Below are positions 37,741 to 47,100 of a DNA stretch of 64,000 nt, piece by piece (the stretch's first letter is position 1; the number at the start of each line of letters is the position of its first letter). Where the stretch lies: NCBI RefSeq assembly GCF_007860125.1, contig NZ_SJPW01000003.1:456333-520332 (forward strand), given 5' to 3'. The position numbers and the translations under genes are program-made. The stretch comes from Rubripirellula tenax. GTDB taxonomy: Bacteria > Planctomycetota > Planctomycetia > Pirellulales > Pirellulaceae. Below the pieces are notes generated by a model. The model saw only the letters and a list, made by a program, of their open reading frames with translations. It did not search any database and was not told the DNA's origin.

Positions 37741-38538
37741 GTGTCTTCATTGTTTCGCACACTTATCACTTTCGCATCCGTCGTTTTTTTCACGTTGTAT
37801 TCCTCCACCGTTTGCCGAGCAGATTTGGTACTCGTCAATGGTGGGTTTGATGGCACGCTTGCCAATTTCTCAACGATTAACAGCAGCACCGACGCGACCG
37901 TAGGAAACTGGCTCAAGTCGTCTGGCTTAAATCAGGTCTCCACCGGATTCGGCGCGAACACGACGAACATCATTATGAGATCGAGTACGTTCTCTGGCTT
38001 CGCACAACCCGACCGGGCCCACTCGGTCGCGTACCAATTCCTCGATGCAACAACGGCGAGCGGAACATACCAGTTCAATTTCGAATACTACAACGATGAC
38101 ATTGGTTCGTCGATCGCAGTTCAGGATAGCATCGCGAGCGTCAACATCTACGGGATCAAGGGAAGCACTTGGACAACGACCAGCGGTTTTACAAGCTTTG
38201 GATCTACGTCCCAGGCGGAGGTGGCTCTTCCCACGCCTGTGATTTCGGGCGCGATCCTCACGCCACTCGGCTCATTTTTCTCACTCAGTCAAACCGACCA
38301 ATGGCAGAGCGGCAGCTTCGAATTTGATCTCGGCGCTGGCGGTTACGACACCGTGGCTGTTCGACTGGGGGCAAGGTATCACGTTACAGGTCCAAGCCGA
38401 ACCGCGTTCGACAACATTGCACTGACTGCCGTTGCGGTGCCTGAACCTTCGACAGCGTTAACGTTCACGGCTTTCGGTATAGCCGCGATCGGCCTTCGCC
38501 GCCTTCGGTTGCGACGCGATCGACGGCGAAACAATTGA
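37741..38538 (+). CDS. PEP-CTERM exported protein
   Basis: About 265 aa if started at GTG 37741; no ATG is available, and GTG 37597, GTG 37666 or a TTG are alternatives. A signal peptide (V-S-S-L-F-R-T-L-I-T-F-A-S-V-V-F-F) ends near C-R-A. The body (about 30-235) is beta-rich, beginning L-V-N-G-G-F-D-G as in many secreted planctomycete and verrucomicrobial proteins with a carbohydrate-binding-like sandwich. The C terminus is V-P-E-P-S-T, a hydrophobic helix and R-R-L-R-L-R-R-D-R-R-R, a PEP-CTERM signal for exosortase processing. The function is unknown. This is the second PEP-CTERM protein of the window. Confidence 0.8.
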   Translation: MSSLFRTLITFASVVFFTLYSSTVCRADLVLVNGGFDGTLANFSTINSSTDATVGNWLKSSGLNQVSTGFGANTTNIIMRSSTFSGFAQPDRAHSVAYQFLDATTASGTYQFNFEYYNDDIGSSIAVQDSIASVNIYGIKGSTWTTTSGFTSFGSTSQAEVALPTPVISGAILTPLGSFFSLSQTDQWQSGSFEFDLGAGGYDTVAVRLGARYHVTGPSRTAFDNIALTAVAVPEPSTALTFTAFGIAAIGLRRLRLRRDRRRNN

Positions 38539-38601
38539 TCGATCCTGCGTTGGAACTTGCTGCCGCAGATCGCGTCTGACGTTGCCCTCTGACCGAACAT
38601 C

Positions 38602-39735
38602 ATGCGTTTAGAATTTGAAACCGCTGACAAACTCGCCCGTCACTTGGCCGAGGACATTGATCTACGTCATGCAGTGTTTCAAGGCGTTGACCTGACTGCG
38701 TTTGCCGATCGGTTGGCCAAAGCTGATCTGCGGGACGCAGTCTTGCTGGGCTGCGTGATTCCGGAGTCGTTGCAGGGCAAGCTGTTCGATGCATCGGCGA
38801 TTATCTTCCCCCATATTCCGAACACACCTTTTGCCAAGTATCGCGGACTGCTTTACACGCCCGAGGAACTGCAAGATGCCTATCGACCGGGCGATCATGA
38901 TTCGTACCAAGCGACCCTTGACGGCCGAATCTATGAACACTTCAAACGCTCTGGCCCGAATCCCGACGACGCTGTCGAAGCGCTGACACGACGGCTGCAT
39001 GACATGGCAATCACCGATGCCATGCAAGAGTTCATTGTCGGCAAGCGGATCGTTGCCATCATGGGTGGACACTCGATGCGTCGCAGCGACCCGATGTATA
39101 CCCAAGTCGCTTTGATCGGTCGCGAATTGACTCAGAAGGGCTATCTTGTCACGACCGGCGGTGGCCCCGGTGCAATGGAAGCCGCGCACCTGGGAGCCTG
39201 GTTCGCCACGCGCAGCGAGAACGATCTGTTGGACGCGGTAAAGATCCTCACAGCCGCTCCGCTCTACGATCCCATCGGTCCCTGGCTGGACGCCGCCTTT
39301 GCCGTCGTCGAAAAGTACCCCGTCAAGGATCGCGATGCCTGCCAGAGCCTGGGGATCCCCACATGGTTGTACGGGCACGAACCACCGGCCCGGTTCGCTC
39401 TTACGATCGCGAAGTACTTTGCGAACAGTGTTCGGGAGGAAGGTTTGCTTGCGATCGCGACTGGCGGAGTCATCTTTACGCCCGGCAGTGCGGGCACGAT
39501 TCAAGAAGTCTTTCAAGACGCGTGCCAGAACCATTACAACAGCTTCGGCGTGGTCAGTCCGATGGTTTTCATGGGCACTCAGTACTGGACAGAAGAGAAA
39601 CCCGTCTACCCGCTGCTAAAACACCTGGCCGCAGACAAACCCTACGGAAAGCTGCTCGAGATTCACGACCATCGATCTGATGTCGTCGCAGCGATCGATT
39701 CGTTCGATTCATCACGCGGTACCCAACGGATCTAA
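38602..39735 (+). CDS. LOG-family Rossmann-fold protein
   Basis: A 377-aa protein. The first 140 residues are a helical leader with a pentapeptide-like stretch (A-D-L-R-D-A-V-L-L-G-C). From about residue 150 it has the lysine-decarboxylase-like/LOG fold: I-V-A-I-M-G-G-H-S-M-R-R, then G-G-G-P-G-A-M-E-A and a P-G-S-A-G-T-I-Q-E that matches the P-G-G-x-G-T-x-x-E nucleotide motif with Ser for Gly. LOG proteins hydrolyse nucleotide monophosphates (for example cytokinin ribotides); the substrate here is unknown because the fold is shared by several functions. Confidence 0.8.
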   Translation: MRLEFETADKLARHLAEDIDLRHAVFQGVDLTAFADRLAKADLRDAVLLGCVIPESLQGKLFDASAIIFPHIPNTPFAKYRGLLYTPEELQDAYRPGDHDSYQATLDGRIYEHFKRSGPNPDDAVEALTRRLHDMAITDAMQEFIVGKRIVAIMGGHSMRRSDPMYTQVALIGRELTQKGYLVTTGGGPGAMEAAHLGAWFATRSENDLLDAVKILTAAPLYDPIGPWLDAAFAVVEKYPVKDRDACQSLGIPTWLYGHEPPARFALTIAKYFANSVREEGLLAIATGGVIFTPGSAGTIQEVFQDACQNHYNSFGVVSPMVFMGTQYWTEEKPVYPLLKHLAADKPYGKLLEIHDHRSDVVAAIDSFDSSRGTQRI

Positions 39736-39782
39736 GGATCGAGCGCAAGATATGTGTCTCGTTTTTCAGTCGCTTGATTCTT

Positions 39783-39858
39783 AACCACCGATGGACGCAG
39801 ATGAACGCGGATAAGATACCGAACTGAAATCTGTGTTTATCTGCGTCCATCGGTGGTT
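39783..39858. repeat. Long inverted repeat of a dispersed type
   Basis: Perfect 20-bp arms: AACCACCGATGGACGCAGAT at 39783-39802 and its complement at 39839-39858, with a 36-bp centre. I recall similar ACCAC-GATGGACGCAGAT units dispersed through many environmental bacterial genomes. It lies between the LOG gene and the CNNM gene and could act as a bidirectional terminator or RNA stabiliser. Confidence 0.8.
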
Positions 39859-39968
39859 TAAGTTCCAAGGAGTTCTTCCTGAACAACTGAGCAGAAACCC
39901 GACCCTATTTTTTCTCGCAGTCCGAATCGATGATCCTCCTTTTCATCTCTAATATCTGTTTCCCGATC

Positions 39969-41318
39969 ATGACCCGCATTTCTGTTTTTCTTTGCCTATC
40001 CGCCTTCTTTCTTGCTTTCGCTGGGAACTCAGCATTGGCGTCCGGCGTGGGAGCTCCCTCGGCGTCGCCTGCAGTCAGCGCCGCGTTTCAAACGTACGAC
40101 ACCAATGGCGACGGACAAATCGAGGGTGCCGAATTCAGTGCGATGCCCGAGGCATTTCGGGCTCTTGATCAGACCGGTGACGGGCTGCTTTCCAGTGAAG
40201 ATATGGGTAGCAGTGGTGGCAGTTACGACCCTACGGATCTGTTCCTTTGCGTAGTGTTCGCGTTGATTGCGTTGCTGTTTTCTTCGTTATGCTCGGTGGC
40301 AGAAGCGGTATTGCTCAGTATTTCGCCGTCGTATGTCGCCAACCTGGAAAAAGAAGGCAAGCCCAGCGCTGCGAAAATCAAGAGCGTGAAGTCCAACGTC
40401 GATCGATCACTGGCCGCGATCCTGACATTGAACACGATCGCGCACACCATCGGTTCCGGCGGGGCAGGAGCTTATGCGGCGAAGTACTGGGGTGACGGTG
40501 CGGTTGGCATCGCGATGATCGTTCTGACGCTGCTGATCCTGTTTGTGTCAGAGATTATCCCCAAGACAATCGGTGCACTCTACTGGCGAGCACTCGCGCC
40601 GATCTCAGCGAGTTTTATCAAGTTCCTGAACTTCATTTTGTATCCATTCATCTTTGTGTCGGAGCTGATCACGAAATGGTTGGCCGGCGGTCACAGTCAC
40701 CACGGTTTTAATCGGGACGAGTTCACCGCGATGGCAGGCATCGGTGCCGAAGGCGGGCACCTGGACGAAAAGGAGTCGCGGATTCTGCAAAATCTGTTTC
40801 GCTTTCCCGATTTGTGCGTGGAAGACATCATGACACCCAGCACCGTCGTGTTCGCGCTGCAGGAAAACATGACCGCCCACGAAGTGTTGCAAAAGCATGA
40901 GAAACTTCACTTCTCAAGAATCCCGATCTATTCCGAAAGTCGTGACCATATCACCGGCTTCATTTTGAAGAACGAGTTGTTGATGGACGACATTCGCAAC
41001 GACGGCAAAACCGAACTGAAAGACTTCACAAAACGAGAACTCCATGCGGTCCTGGACAAGACACGCTTAAGCACGGTGCTGGAGAAACTGCTGGATAATC
41101 GGGAACACATCCTGATGGTCGTCGATGAGCACGGCGGACTGGAGGGCGTCGTGACGCTGGAAGACGTCGTCGAAACCCTGGTCGGAATCGAGATCGTTGA
41201 CGAGTCAGACAGGGATGTCGACATGCGAAAAGTTGCTCGCACCAAATGGGGGCAGCGCATGAAAACCCGCGGCATCGACGTCAGCAAGATCACCACAAAA
41301 GAAACGCCCGATCAGTAG
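39969..41318 (+). CDS. CNNM/CorC-family transporter with N-terminal EF-hands
   Basis: About 449 aa from ATG 39969 (an ATG at 39930 is also in frame). A signal peptide is followed by two EF-hand loops at about residues 41-80 (D-T-N-G-D-G-Q-I-E and D-Q-T-G-D-G-L-L-S). A CNNM (DUF21) transmembrane domain follows with about four helices, containing S-V-A-E-A-V-L-L-S-I-S-P and E-I-I-P-K-T-I-G. The C-terminal half is a CBS pair (I-M-T-P-S-T-V-V-F-A; H-F-S-R-I-P-I-Y-S-E-S; V-D-E-H-G-G-L-E-G-V-V-T-L-E-D). CNNM/CorC proteins are linked to Mg2+/Co2+ efflux. The EF-hands would sit outside the cytoplasmic membrane. Confidence 0.9.
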   Translation: MTRISVFLCLSAFFLAFAGNSALASGVGAPSASPAVSAAFQTYDTNGDGQIEGAEFSAMPEAFRALDQTGDGLLSSEDMGSSGGSYDPTDLFLCVVFALIALLFSSLCSVAEAVLLSISPSYVANLEKEGKPSAAKIKSVKSNVDRSLAAILTLNTIAHTIGSGGAGAYAAKYWGDGAVGIAMIVLTLLILFVSEIIPKTIGALYWRALAPISASFIKFLNFILYPFIFVSELITKWLAGGHSHHGFNRDEFTAMAGIGAEGGHLDEKESRILQNLFRFPDLCVEDIMTPSTVVFALQENMTAHEVLQKHEKLHFSRIPIYSESRDHITGFILKNELLMDDIRNDGKTELKDFTKRELHAVLDKTRLSTVLEKLLDNREHILMVVDEHGGLEGVVTLEDVVETLVGIEIVDESDRDVDMRKVARTKWGQRMKTRGIDVSKITTKETPDQ

Positions 41319-41760
41319 TTGTTCGGTGAAAATCGTACATTCGCTACACAAACGCCGAAGCGCCAGCGAGTGTACTTGTGTGACCGTGGCAGAGGTGTGC
41401 TCGGTCGATTTCCTATTCTTCAACCACCTGATTCCACGATGGATCCAAGTGCAACACATAATCGACGGCGGTTGGGTTACGTCTCGCACATCCTGCCGTC
41501 AGCGAGATCACGTAAAAAATGGTCGGCAAAAAAGTGGACGGGCGCCGATTTAGAAACTCGCCCGTCCCCCTTTACTCGTCCACCGTTTCATCGGCGTCCG
41601 CACAGCAGCAAAGCTGGCAACCCAAAAGGGAGAGAATGGCTGGCTTGGTCATGAAGCAATGCGGGTCGGTCGGATTGATCAGAGGCGACAGACGCGCGGG
41701 GAGCGCTAGAGCAAACAAAATGGTAGCACGAACGAATTCAGGCTGAGGTCACCGCTGCAC
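41319..41760 (+). other. Intergenic region, no gene seen
   Basis: About 440 bases between the ends of the CNNM gene and the convergent nucleotide kinase gene. Short frames here are Arg/Ser/Thr-rich. It contains a REP-like unit near 41346-41381. No convincing T-run terminator was found. Confidence 0.45.
41346..41381. repeat. REP-like unit, second copy
   Basis: ACACAAACGCCGAAGCGCC followed by AGCGAGTGTACTTGTGT. The flanks ACACAA and TTGTGT are complementary, and the centre resembles that of the inverted repeat at 35657-35717 (GAAGCG..AGCGAG). It sits 28 bases after the CNNM gene stop. Confidence 0.5.
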
Positions 41761-42798
41761 CTACTTGGGGAACGGTCTGATACCGAGCAGCATCTCAGCT
41801 CTCTCGGTGAGTGGCCTGGAGGCCAACGTATCATCGGTGTACTCATCGAGATGTTGGCAGACGAGCGAGTAGACAGCCTGGCGATCTAGCCCTGTATCGA
41901 CTTCAACACATTTGTTCTTGCTCTTGAAGAACTCGACCGTCGGCAATGTCTCCGCTCGAAAAGTGTCGAACCGTAGTTTCAAACTTTCGATGTTGTCGTC
42001 CACTCGCCCGGTGTACTTCGCTCTCGCTAACACGCGTTCTTCTAGGACATCAAATGGGCACTCAAAGAACAGCATCTTTGGTAACTCGGCGTCTTGGCCA
42101 AAGACGTCGATCCAAGATTCCATATTCGAAATGGATCTTGGAAATCCGTCCAAAAGAAAGTTCTTCTTGCCAGTGGTTCGCGTGGCGTTTTCCATCGCGT
42201 CGCGAAGTAGCTTCACGACGATGTCGCTGGGAACCAATTTCCCTGCCGCAATGATTTCTTCGATCGTTGCCGCTGCTGGGCCTGCCAATTGGCGTTCGGC
42301 ACGCAACAGTTCGCCCGTAGAAAAATGAGTCCAACCAAGTTGCGACTCGGCCAATTCGCACATCGTTCCCTTTCCGGCACCCGGCCCGCCGAGCACAAAC
42401 ACCACGTTGGGCGGAGGACATGGTTGTCTTGGATCGTAGTGATGGACGACGACCTTGGGGGCAGGGGCCACTCCCTTCTTATAGACGTGCCAGGGCGTGT
42501 CAGTGGGCGGCATTTCATCGTCGCACGTGGCGTCATATGCCAAGTGACCGTCCAGTCGGCAGAGTCGCCAGGACCGATAAGTGTTGGAGTAAGAAAGTGC
42601 CGGGCTTCGTTCAGACTTACCGTCGGCGCGGTCCCAGGCCATCTTGCCATTCCAATAGCCGAGGCTCGAAACCGTTCCCGATTCCGACTTGGTTGCCGGT
42701 GCGGTGGACGGAACAAAGAGCCCGTCAACTTCGGGAAGGCCAGCTCCCGTGACCTCGATATAGAACGTATTCGGCTTCGACTCGTTTGACTGGGTCAT
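41761..42798 (-). CDS. Nucleoside monophosphate kinase, eukaryote-like UMP-CMP/adenylate type, with N-terminal domain
   Basis: 345 aa from ATG 42798 (GAAGAG upstream; frame open to 43008). From about residue 130 it is an NMP kinase: P-loop G-G-P-G-A-G-K-G-T, S-T-G-E-L-L-R-A-E, F-L-L-D-G-F-P-R-S, and R-x-x-x-x-G-R-V-D-D-N in a short LID, as in eukaryotic UMP-CMP kinases rather than bacterial long-LID Adk. The first 125 residues form a repeat-like domain (G-A-G-L-P-E-V-D-G-L-F-V, then W-R-L-C-R-L-D-G, Y-K-K-G-V-A-P-A-P-K-V) of a type I associate mainly with protist and algal proteins. The substrate could be AMP, UMP or CMP. It is convergent with the CNNM gene. Confidence 0.85.
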   Translation of the reverse strand: MTQSNESKPNTFYIEVTGAGLPEVDGLFVPSTAPATKSESGTVSSLGYWNGKMAWDRADGKSERSPALSYSNTYRSWRLCRLDGHLAYDATCDDEMPPTDTPWHVYKKGVAPAPKVVVHHYDPRQPCPPPNVVFVLGGPGAGKGTMCELAESQLGWTHFSTGELLRAERQLAGPAAATIEEIIAAGKLVPSDIVVKLLRDAMENATRTTGKKNFLLDGFPRSISNMESWIDVFGQDAELPKMLFFECPFDVLEERVLARAKYTGRVDDNIESLKLRFDTFRAETLPTVEFFKSKNKCVEVDTGLDRQAVYSLVCQHLDEYTDDTLASRPLTERAEMLLGIRPFPK

Positions 42799-43004
42799 AG
42801 ACTCTTCGACAAGCATTCGTGGAGAAAACAGCGCGGCCGGGGAGCAGCAATAGCTGAGCTTGCTGGCCTTCCGTGTCGGGAAACGGATACTCGGCCATCC
42901 GCTTCGCTGCACAGTTGACTCCAGATTTGATCGCCAAGCAATCGATGCTCGCCCAGCGCAAGACCAGACCGGGATGCGTTTCGACCCATAAGCCACGGTG
43001 CGAA

Positions 43005-43895
43005 TCATTCCGTTGGCATTGGGCAGTGTCGCAACAAAAACTGCTTTGCTGTTTCAAAATGCCGACCACGAAAGAAAGCGGTGCCGCCGTGGCCGGCGTT
43101 CTTCAAAACCACCAGCCGCCCGTCTAAGCCCGCGTCTTTGTAAAGTGATGCGATTCGTTCGCTTTGATCGAGCAGCACTGTCGAGTCAGCGTTACCATGA
43201 AAAATCAGCAACGGCGGATCGTCTGCCGAAACATATTGCGAGGGACTGGCCCATCGCTCAACTTCTTCTGAAACCTTTCCATCGCGAAGTCCGCCTAGCA
43301 AAGCGAGACTGCCTGATTTTTCCGTGTAGGCACGTTCGGGCTGCGTCTTTCCGCGAAGAACAAAGTCGGAGGGTCCGAAATAGTCGATCACCGCTTGGAC
43401 ACGTGACGTTTGGTCCATGTGTTCGCCGACGTCTCCTTCTAAATCGGGAACGTCACCCGAAACTCCTAACAGCAATGCCAGATGTCCGCCTGCGGAACTG
43501 CCAGCGACGGCAATCGAGTCTGAGCGGTATCCGAACTGTGTAGCATGAGCTCGCAGCCATCGAATTGCCGCTTTGCAATCGTAGATTTGAGCCGGAAAGA
43601 TCGCCTTGTCGGTGAACCGATAGCTGATGCTTGCCAGTGCAAAGCCAGACTCGACGATTTCAGCAATCCTAGGGCTACTTCTGGATCCGGCCCTCCATCC
43701 GCCGCCATGAATCCAGACAACCAGCGGAGGTGCATGCTGCACGTTGGGAACACAAAGATCTAGCTTAAGTTGCTGACCATCCACGGCGGCATAGACGATG
43801 TCGCGGTGCATCGTCACATCGGTTGGCGATTCGGATTGCGCCCTTTGGCAAAGCATCATTCCGAAAACCGAAACGGCAATCAACGCGACTCGCAT
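43005..43895 (-). CDS. Secreted alpha/beta hydrolase (esterase/lipase-like)
   Basis: About 296 aa from ATG 43895, chosen for GGGAG six bases upstream; ATG 43913 is also possible. The signal peptide ends near Q-R-A-Q-S. The oxyanion motif H-G-G-G-W, nucleophile G-S-S-A-G-G, acid near F-H-G-N-A-D-S-T and catalytic His in N-A-G-H-G-G complete the triad of the hormone-sensitive-lipase/BD-FAE-type esterases. Such planctomycete enzymes often deacetylate or de-esterify polysaccharides. The substrate is not known. It lies upstream of the NMP kinase gene on the same strand. Confidence 0.9.
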   Translation of the reverse strand: MRVALIAVSVFGMMLCQRAQSESPTDVTMHRDIVYAAVDGQQLKLDLCVPNVQHAPPLVVWIHGGGWRAGSRSSPRIAEIVESGFALASISYRFTDKAIFPAQIYDCKAAIRWLRAHATQFGYRSDSIAVAGSSAGGHLALLLGVSGDVPDLEGDVGEHMDQTSRVQAVIDYFGPSDFVLRGKTQPERAYTEKSGSLALLGGLRDGKVSEEVERWASPSQYVSADDPPLLIFHGNADSTVLLDQSERIASLYKDAGLDGRLVVLKNAGHGGTAFFRGRHFETAKQFLLRHCPMPTE

Positions 43896-43913
43896 TCCAC
43901 ATCTCCCAATCAT

Positions 43914-44166
43914 CGTCTTAGGTAAAAGCTCTTGAACACCAGTGTAGCGATTCGATTGACCGAGCCCATTAACAGCCTGTTGAAAAAGGGGGCTGTTTGG
44001 CGAGAGCTTTCCTAGCCGAGCGAGCCGCGGGTTGCGGCTGAACGATAAATCAAAGGCGTCAGGCCTGAATGCCGCGTGGTTAGGCGTGAATCACTACGTG
44101 CACACGGGTTTGGCAAGTCGAGTTGGACAACCTTTGCTTTGCACCACCGCTTCGAACGTTTACCGA
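43914..44166. other. Intergenic region with palindromic motif
   Basis: About 250 bases between the pyruvate carboxylase end and the esterase start. It contains a near-palindrome (GGCGTCAGGCCTGAATGCC, 44055-44073) and a Gly/Cys-poor GC-rich stretch CGAGCGAGCCGCGGGTTGC. No gene was seen. Confidence 0.4.
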
Positions 44167-47100
44167 TCACTCGATCACAACTAATAAATCGCCTGTCTCT
44201 ACTTGAGCTCCGCTCTTGATCAGAACTTCGGAAACCGTGCCGTCTTGTTCGGCATTGATCATCGTTTCCATCTTCATCGCTTCGAGCGTTAGGAGCTTCT
44301 GGCCCTTCTTGACTCCGTCGCCTGGTTTCACCGCAACTGCCACCACCATGCCAGGCATCGTGCTGCCGACGTGACTCTTGTTCGACGGGTCCGCTTTCGC
44401 GGCTTTGACGATATCCGTTTCCAAGCTGTGATCCGTGATGGTGACTTCGCGCGGCTGGCCATTAAGTTCAAAGAAAACGGTTCGAGTCCCATCGGCGTGC
44501 GGATTGCCGATCGTTAAGAATCGAATGATCAGCGTCTTGCCTTCTTCGATGTCGATGGCAATTTCTTCGCCCAGTTCCAAGCCGTAGAAAAAGTTCGGCG
44601 TTGGCAAAATACTGACGTCGCCATACTTCAATTGATGCGCGGCAAAGTCTTCGAACACCCGCTCGTACAACAACCACTGCACGACTTCACGTTCCAACGG
44701 GTCACGCTGAACGAGTTCTTTGACCTTCGTGCGGGCGGCATCAAAGTCGGCTGGCGGGAGCGTTTCGCCAGGGCGGCCCTCGAACTCCTTTTTCCCCAGC
44801 AGAACACGATCTTTGACCCGCTGAGGGAATCCGCCGGGCGGCTGTCCCATTCCGCCGCCAATCAAGTCGATCACGCTGGCCGGAAACGCGATGTCTCGAT
44901 CGGCATTGAGCACATCTTCATTGGTCAGTTCGTTGGCGACCATGAACAATGCCATGTCACCGACCGCTTTACTGGTCGGCGTCACCTTAATGATGTCGCC
45001 AAACAACTGGTTCACCCCGGCGTACACCTTACAGACTTCCGCCCAACGATCCGCCAAGCCAAGCGCACGAGCCTGCTGGAATAAATTCGTGTACTGCCCG
45101 CCCGGCATTTCGTGCTGGTACAAGTCAGCGGTCGCAGGCAACACCTGACTCTCAAACGGAGTGTAGAACTCGCGGGTCGCCCGCCAGTAGTCCGCCACTG
45201 CGTCGATGGAATCGGTATCAAGTCCCGTGCAGCGATCGCCGTACCGCAACATTTCAGCCACGGTGTTCAGGTTGGGCTGACTGGTTCCGCCGGACATCGG
45301 GGCCATCGCACAATCAGCAATGTCCAACCCGACCTTGCTACCTTCCAGGATCGAGGCGGCTTGAATGCCAGCCGTGTCGTGGGTGTGAAAATGAACGGGA
45401 ATTCCGACTTCTTCCCGCAACGTCTTCACCAGCGCCGATGCGGCTGCGGGTTTGCACAGACCGGCCATGTCCTTGATGGCCAAAATGTGAGCGCCCATGC
45501 TTTCCAATTCTTTGGCAAGCCCGACGTAGTACTTCATGTCGTACTTGTTGCGGTGCGGATTGGTCAGGTCGCCGCTGTAGCACAGGCTCGCCTCGCAAAG
45601 CATGCCACTTTCGATCACCGCTTCCATCGCGACCTTCATGTTGGGCACATAGTTCAGCGCATCGAAGACCCGGAACAGATCCATGCCGCACTGCGCCGCC
45701 TCTTTGACGCAAGCCGCCACCACATTGTCAGCGTAATTGGTGTAGCCGAGGGCACTGGATGCTCGCAACAACATCTGTGTCAGAATGTTGGGCACCTTCG
45801 CGCGGAAATCAGCGAGTCGTTGCCAAGGGCACTCTTTCAAGAATCGCATCGACGTATCAAACGTCGCACCGCCCCACATTTCCAAACTGAACAGGTCGCT
45901 GCAGTTGCGCGCGTACGCATCACCGATTTGCAATAGGTCATACGTCCGCATCCGAGTCGCCAACAGCGATTGGTGAGCATCGCGGAAAGTGGTGTCCGTG
46001 ATCAGAAGTCGCTTTTCGTCGCGGATCCATTTCGAGAAACCGTCGGCGCCCAGTTCGATGAACTTGTCGCGTGAACCCTTCGGGATCGGTTGGGAATGAT
46101 CTACCGCTGGCAGCGGTGCGGGCTCGCGACGAATCGCCATCGGCCGATCTTTGACCAAGTCGCATCCGTTGACCATCGTCTCGGCCAGGTAGGTCAGCAC
46201 CTTGGTGGCGCGGTTCTTTCTCGCATCAAACTGAAACAATTCAGGAGTTTCGTCAATGAAACGCGTCGTACAGTTGCCGCTCGTGAAGGTGGGATGCGAC
46301 AGCGTTTTCAACAGAAACGGAATGTTGGTTTTCACGCCGCGAATACGGAATTCACGCAACGCCCGCTTCATGATGCCGATGGAACCTTCAAAGTTCCGAC
46401 CTCGCGCGGTGACTTTCGTCAGCAGCGAATCATAGAACGGATTGACGACCGCTCCGGAAAACGCGCTGCCCGCGTCCAGTCGAACCCCCATGCCGCTGGC
46501 GGAACGGTAGTGGGCGACACGACCATAATCGGGCATGAAATTGTTTTCGGGATCCTCCGTCGTGACGCGGCACTGGAGCGCGAAGCCGTTCAGTTTGATC
46601 GAGTCCTGAGACGGGATGTCGATCTCGGGGTCCGATAGTTTTTTCCCCTGCGCCACCATGATCTGCGACTTCACGATGTCGATCCCAGTCACCTCTTCGG
46701 TGACCGTATGCTCGACCTGGATTCGCGGATTGACTTCGATGAAATAGAACTTCTGTTCGTCCGCATCGACCAAGAACTCAACCGTTCCGGCGCAGCTATA
46801 GTTCGACTCGCGGCCGATCTTCAAAGCCGCCTCCAGCATGCCTTGCCGCAGCGGTTCGCTAAGGTCGGGTGCCGGTGCCAGTTCGATGACTTTCTGGTGC
46901 CGTCGCTGCACCGAACAGTCTCTTTCAAAAAGATGCACCAAGTTGCCGTGTTCATCACCGAGCAATTGGACCTCGATGTGTTTGGCACGAGCGATGAATT
47001 TCTCGATAAACACTTCGGCATTGCCGAATGCCGTCAGTGCTTCATTGCGAGCGCTCTCAAACGCATGAGCAAACTCTTCTGCTTTTCGGACGACTCGCAT

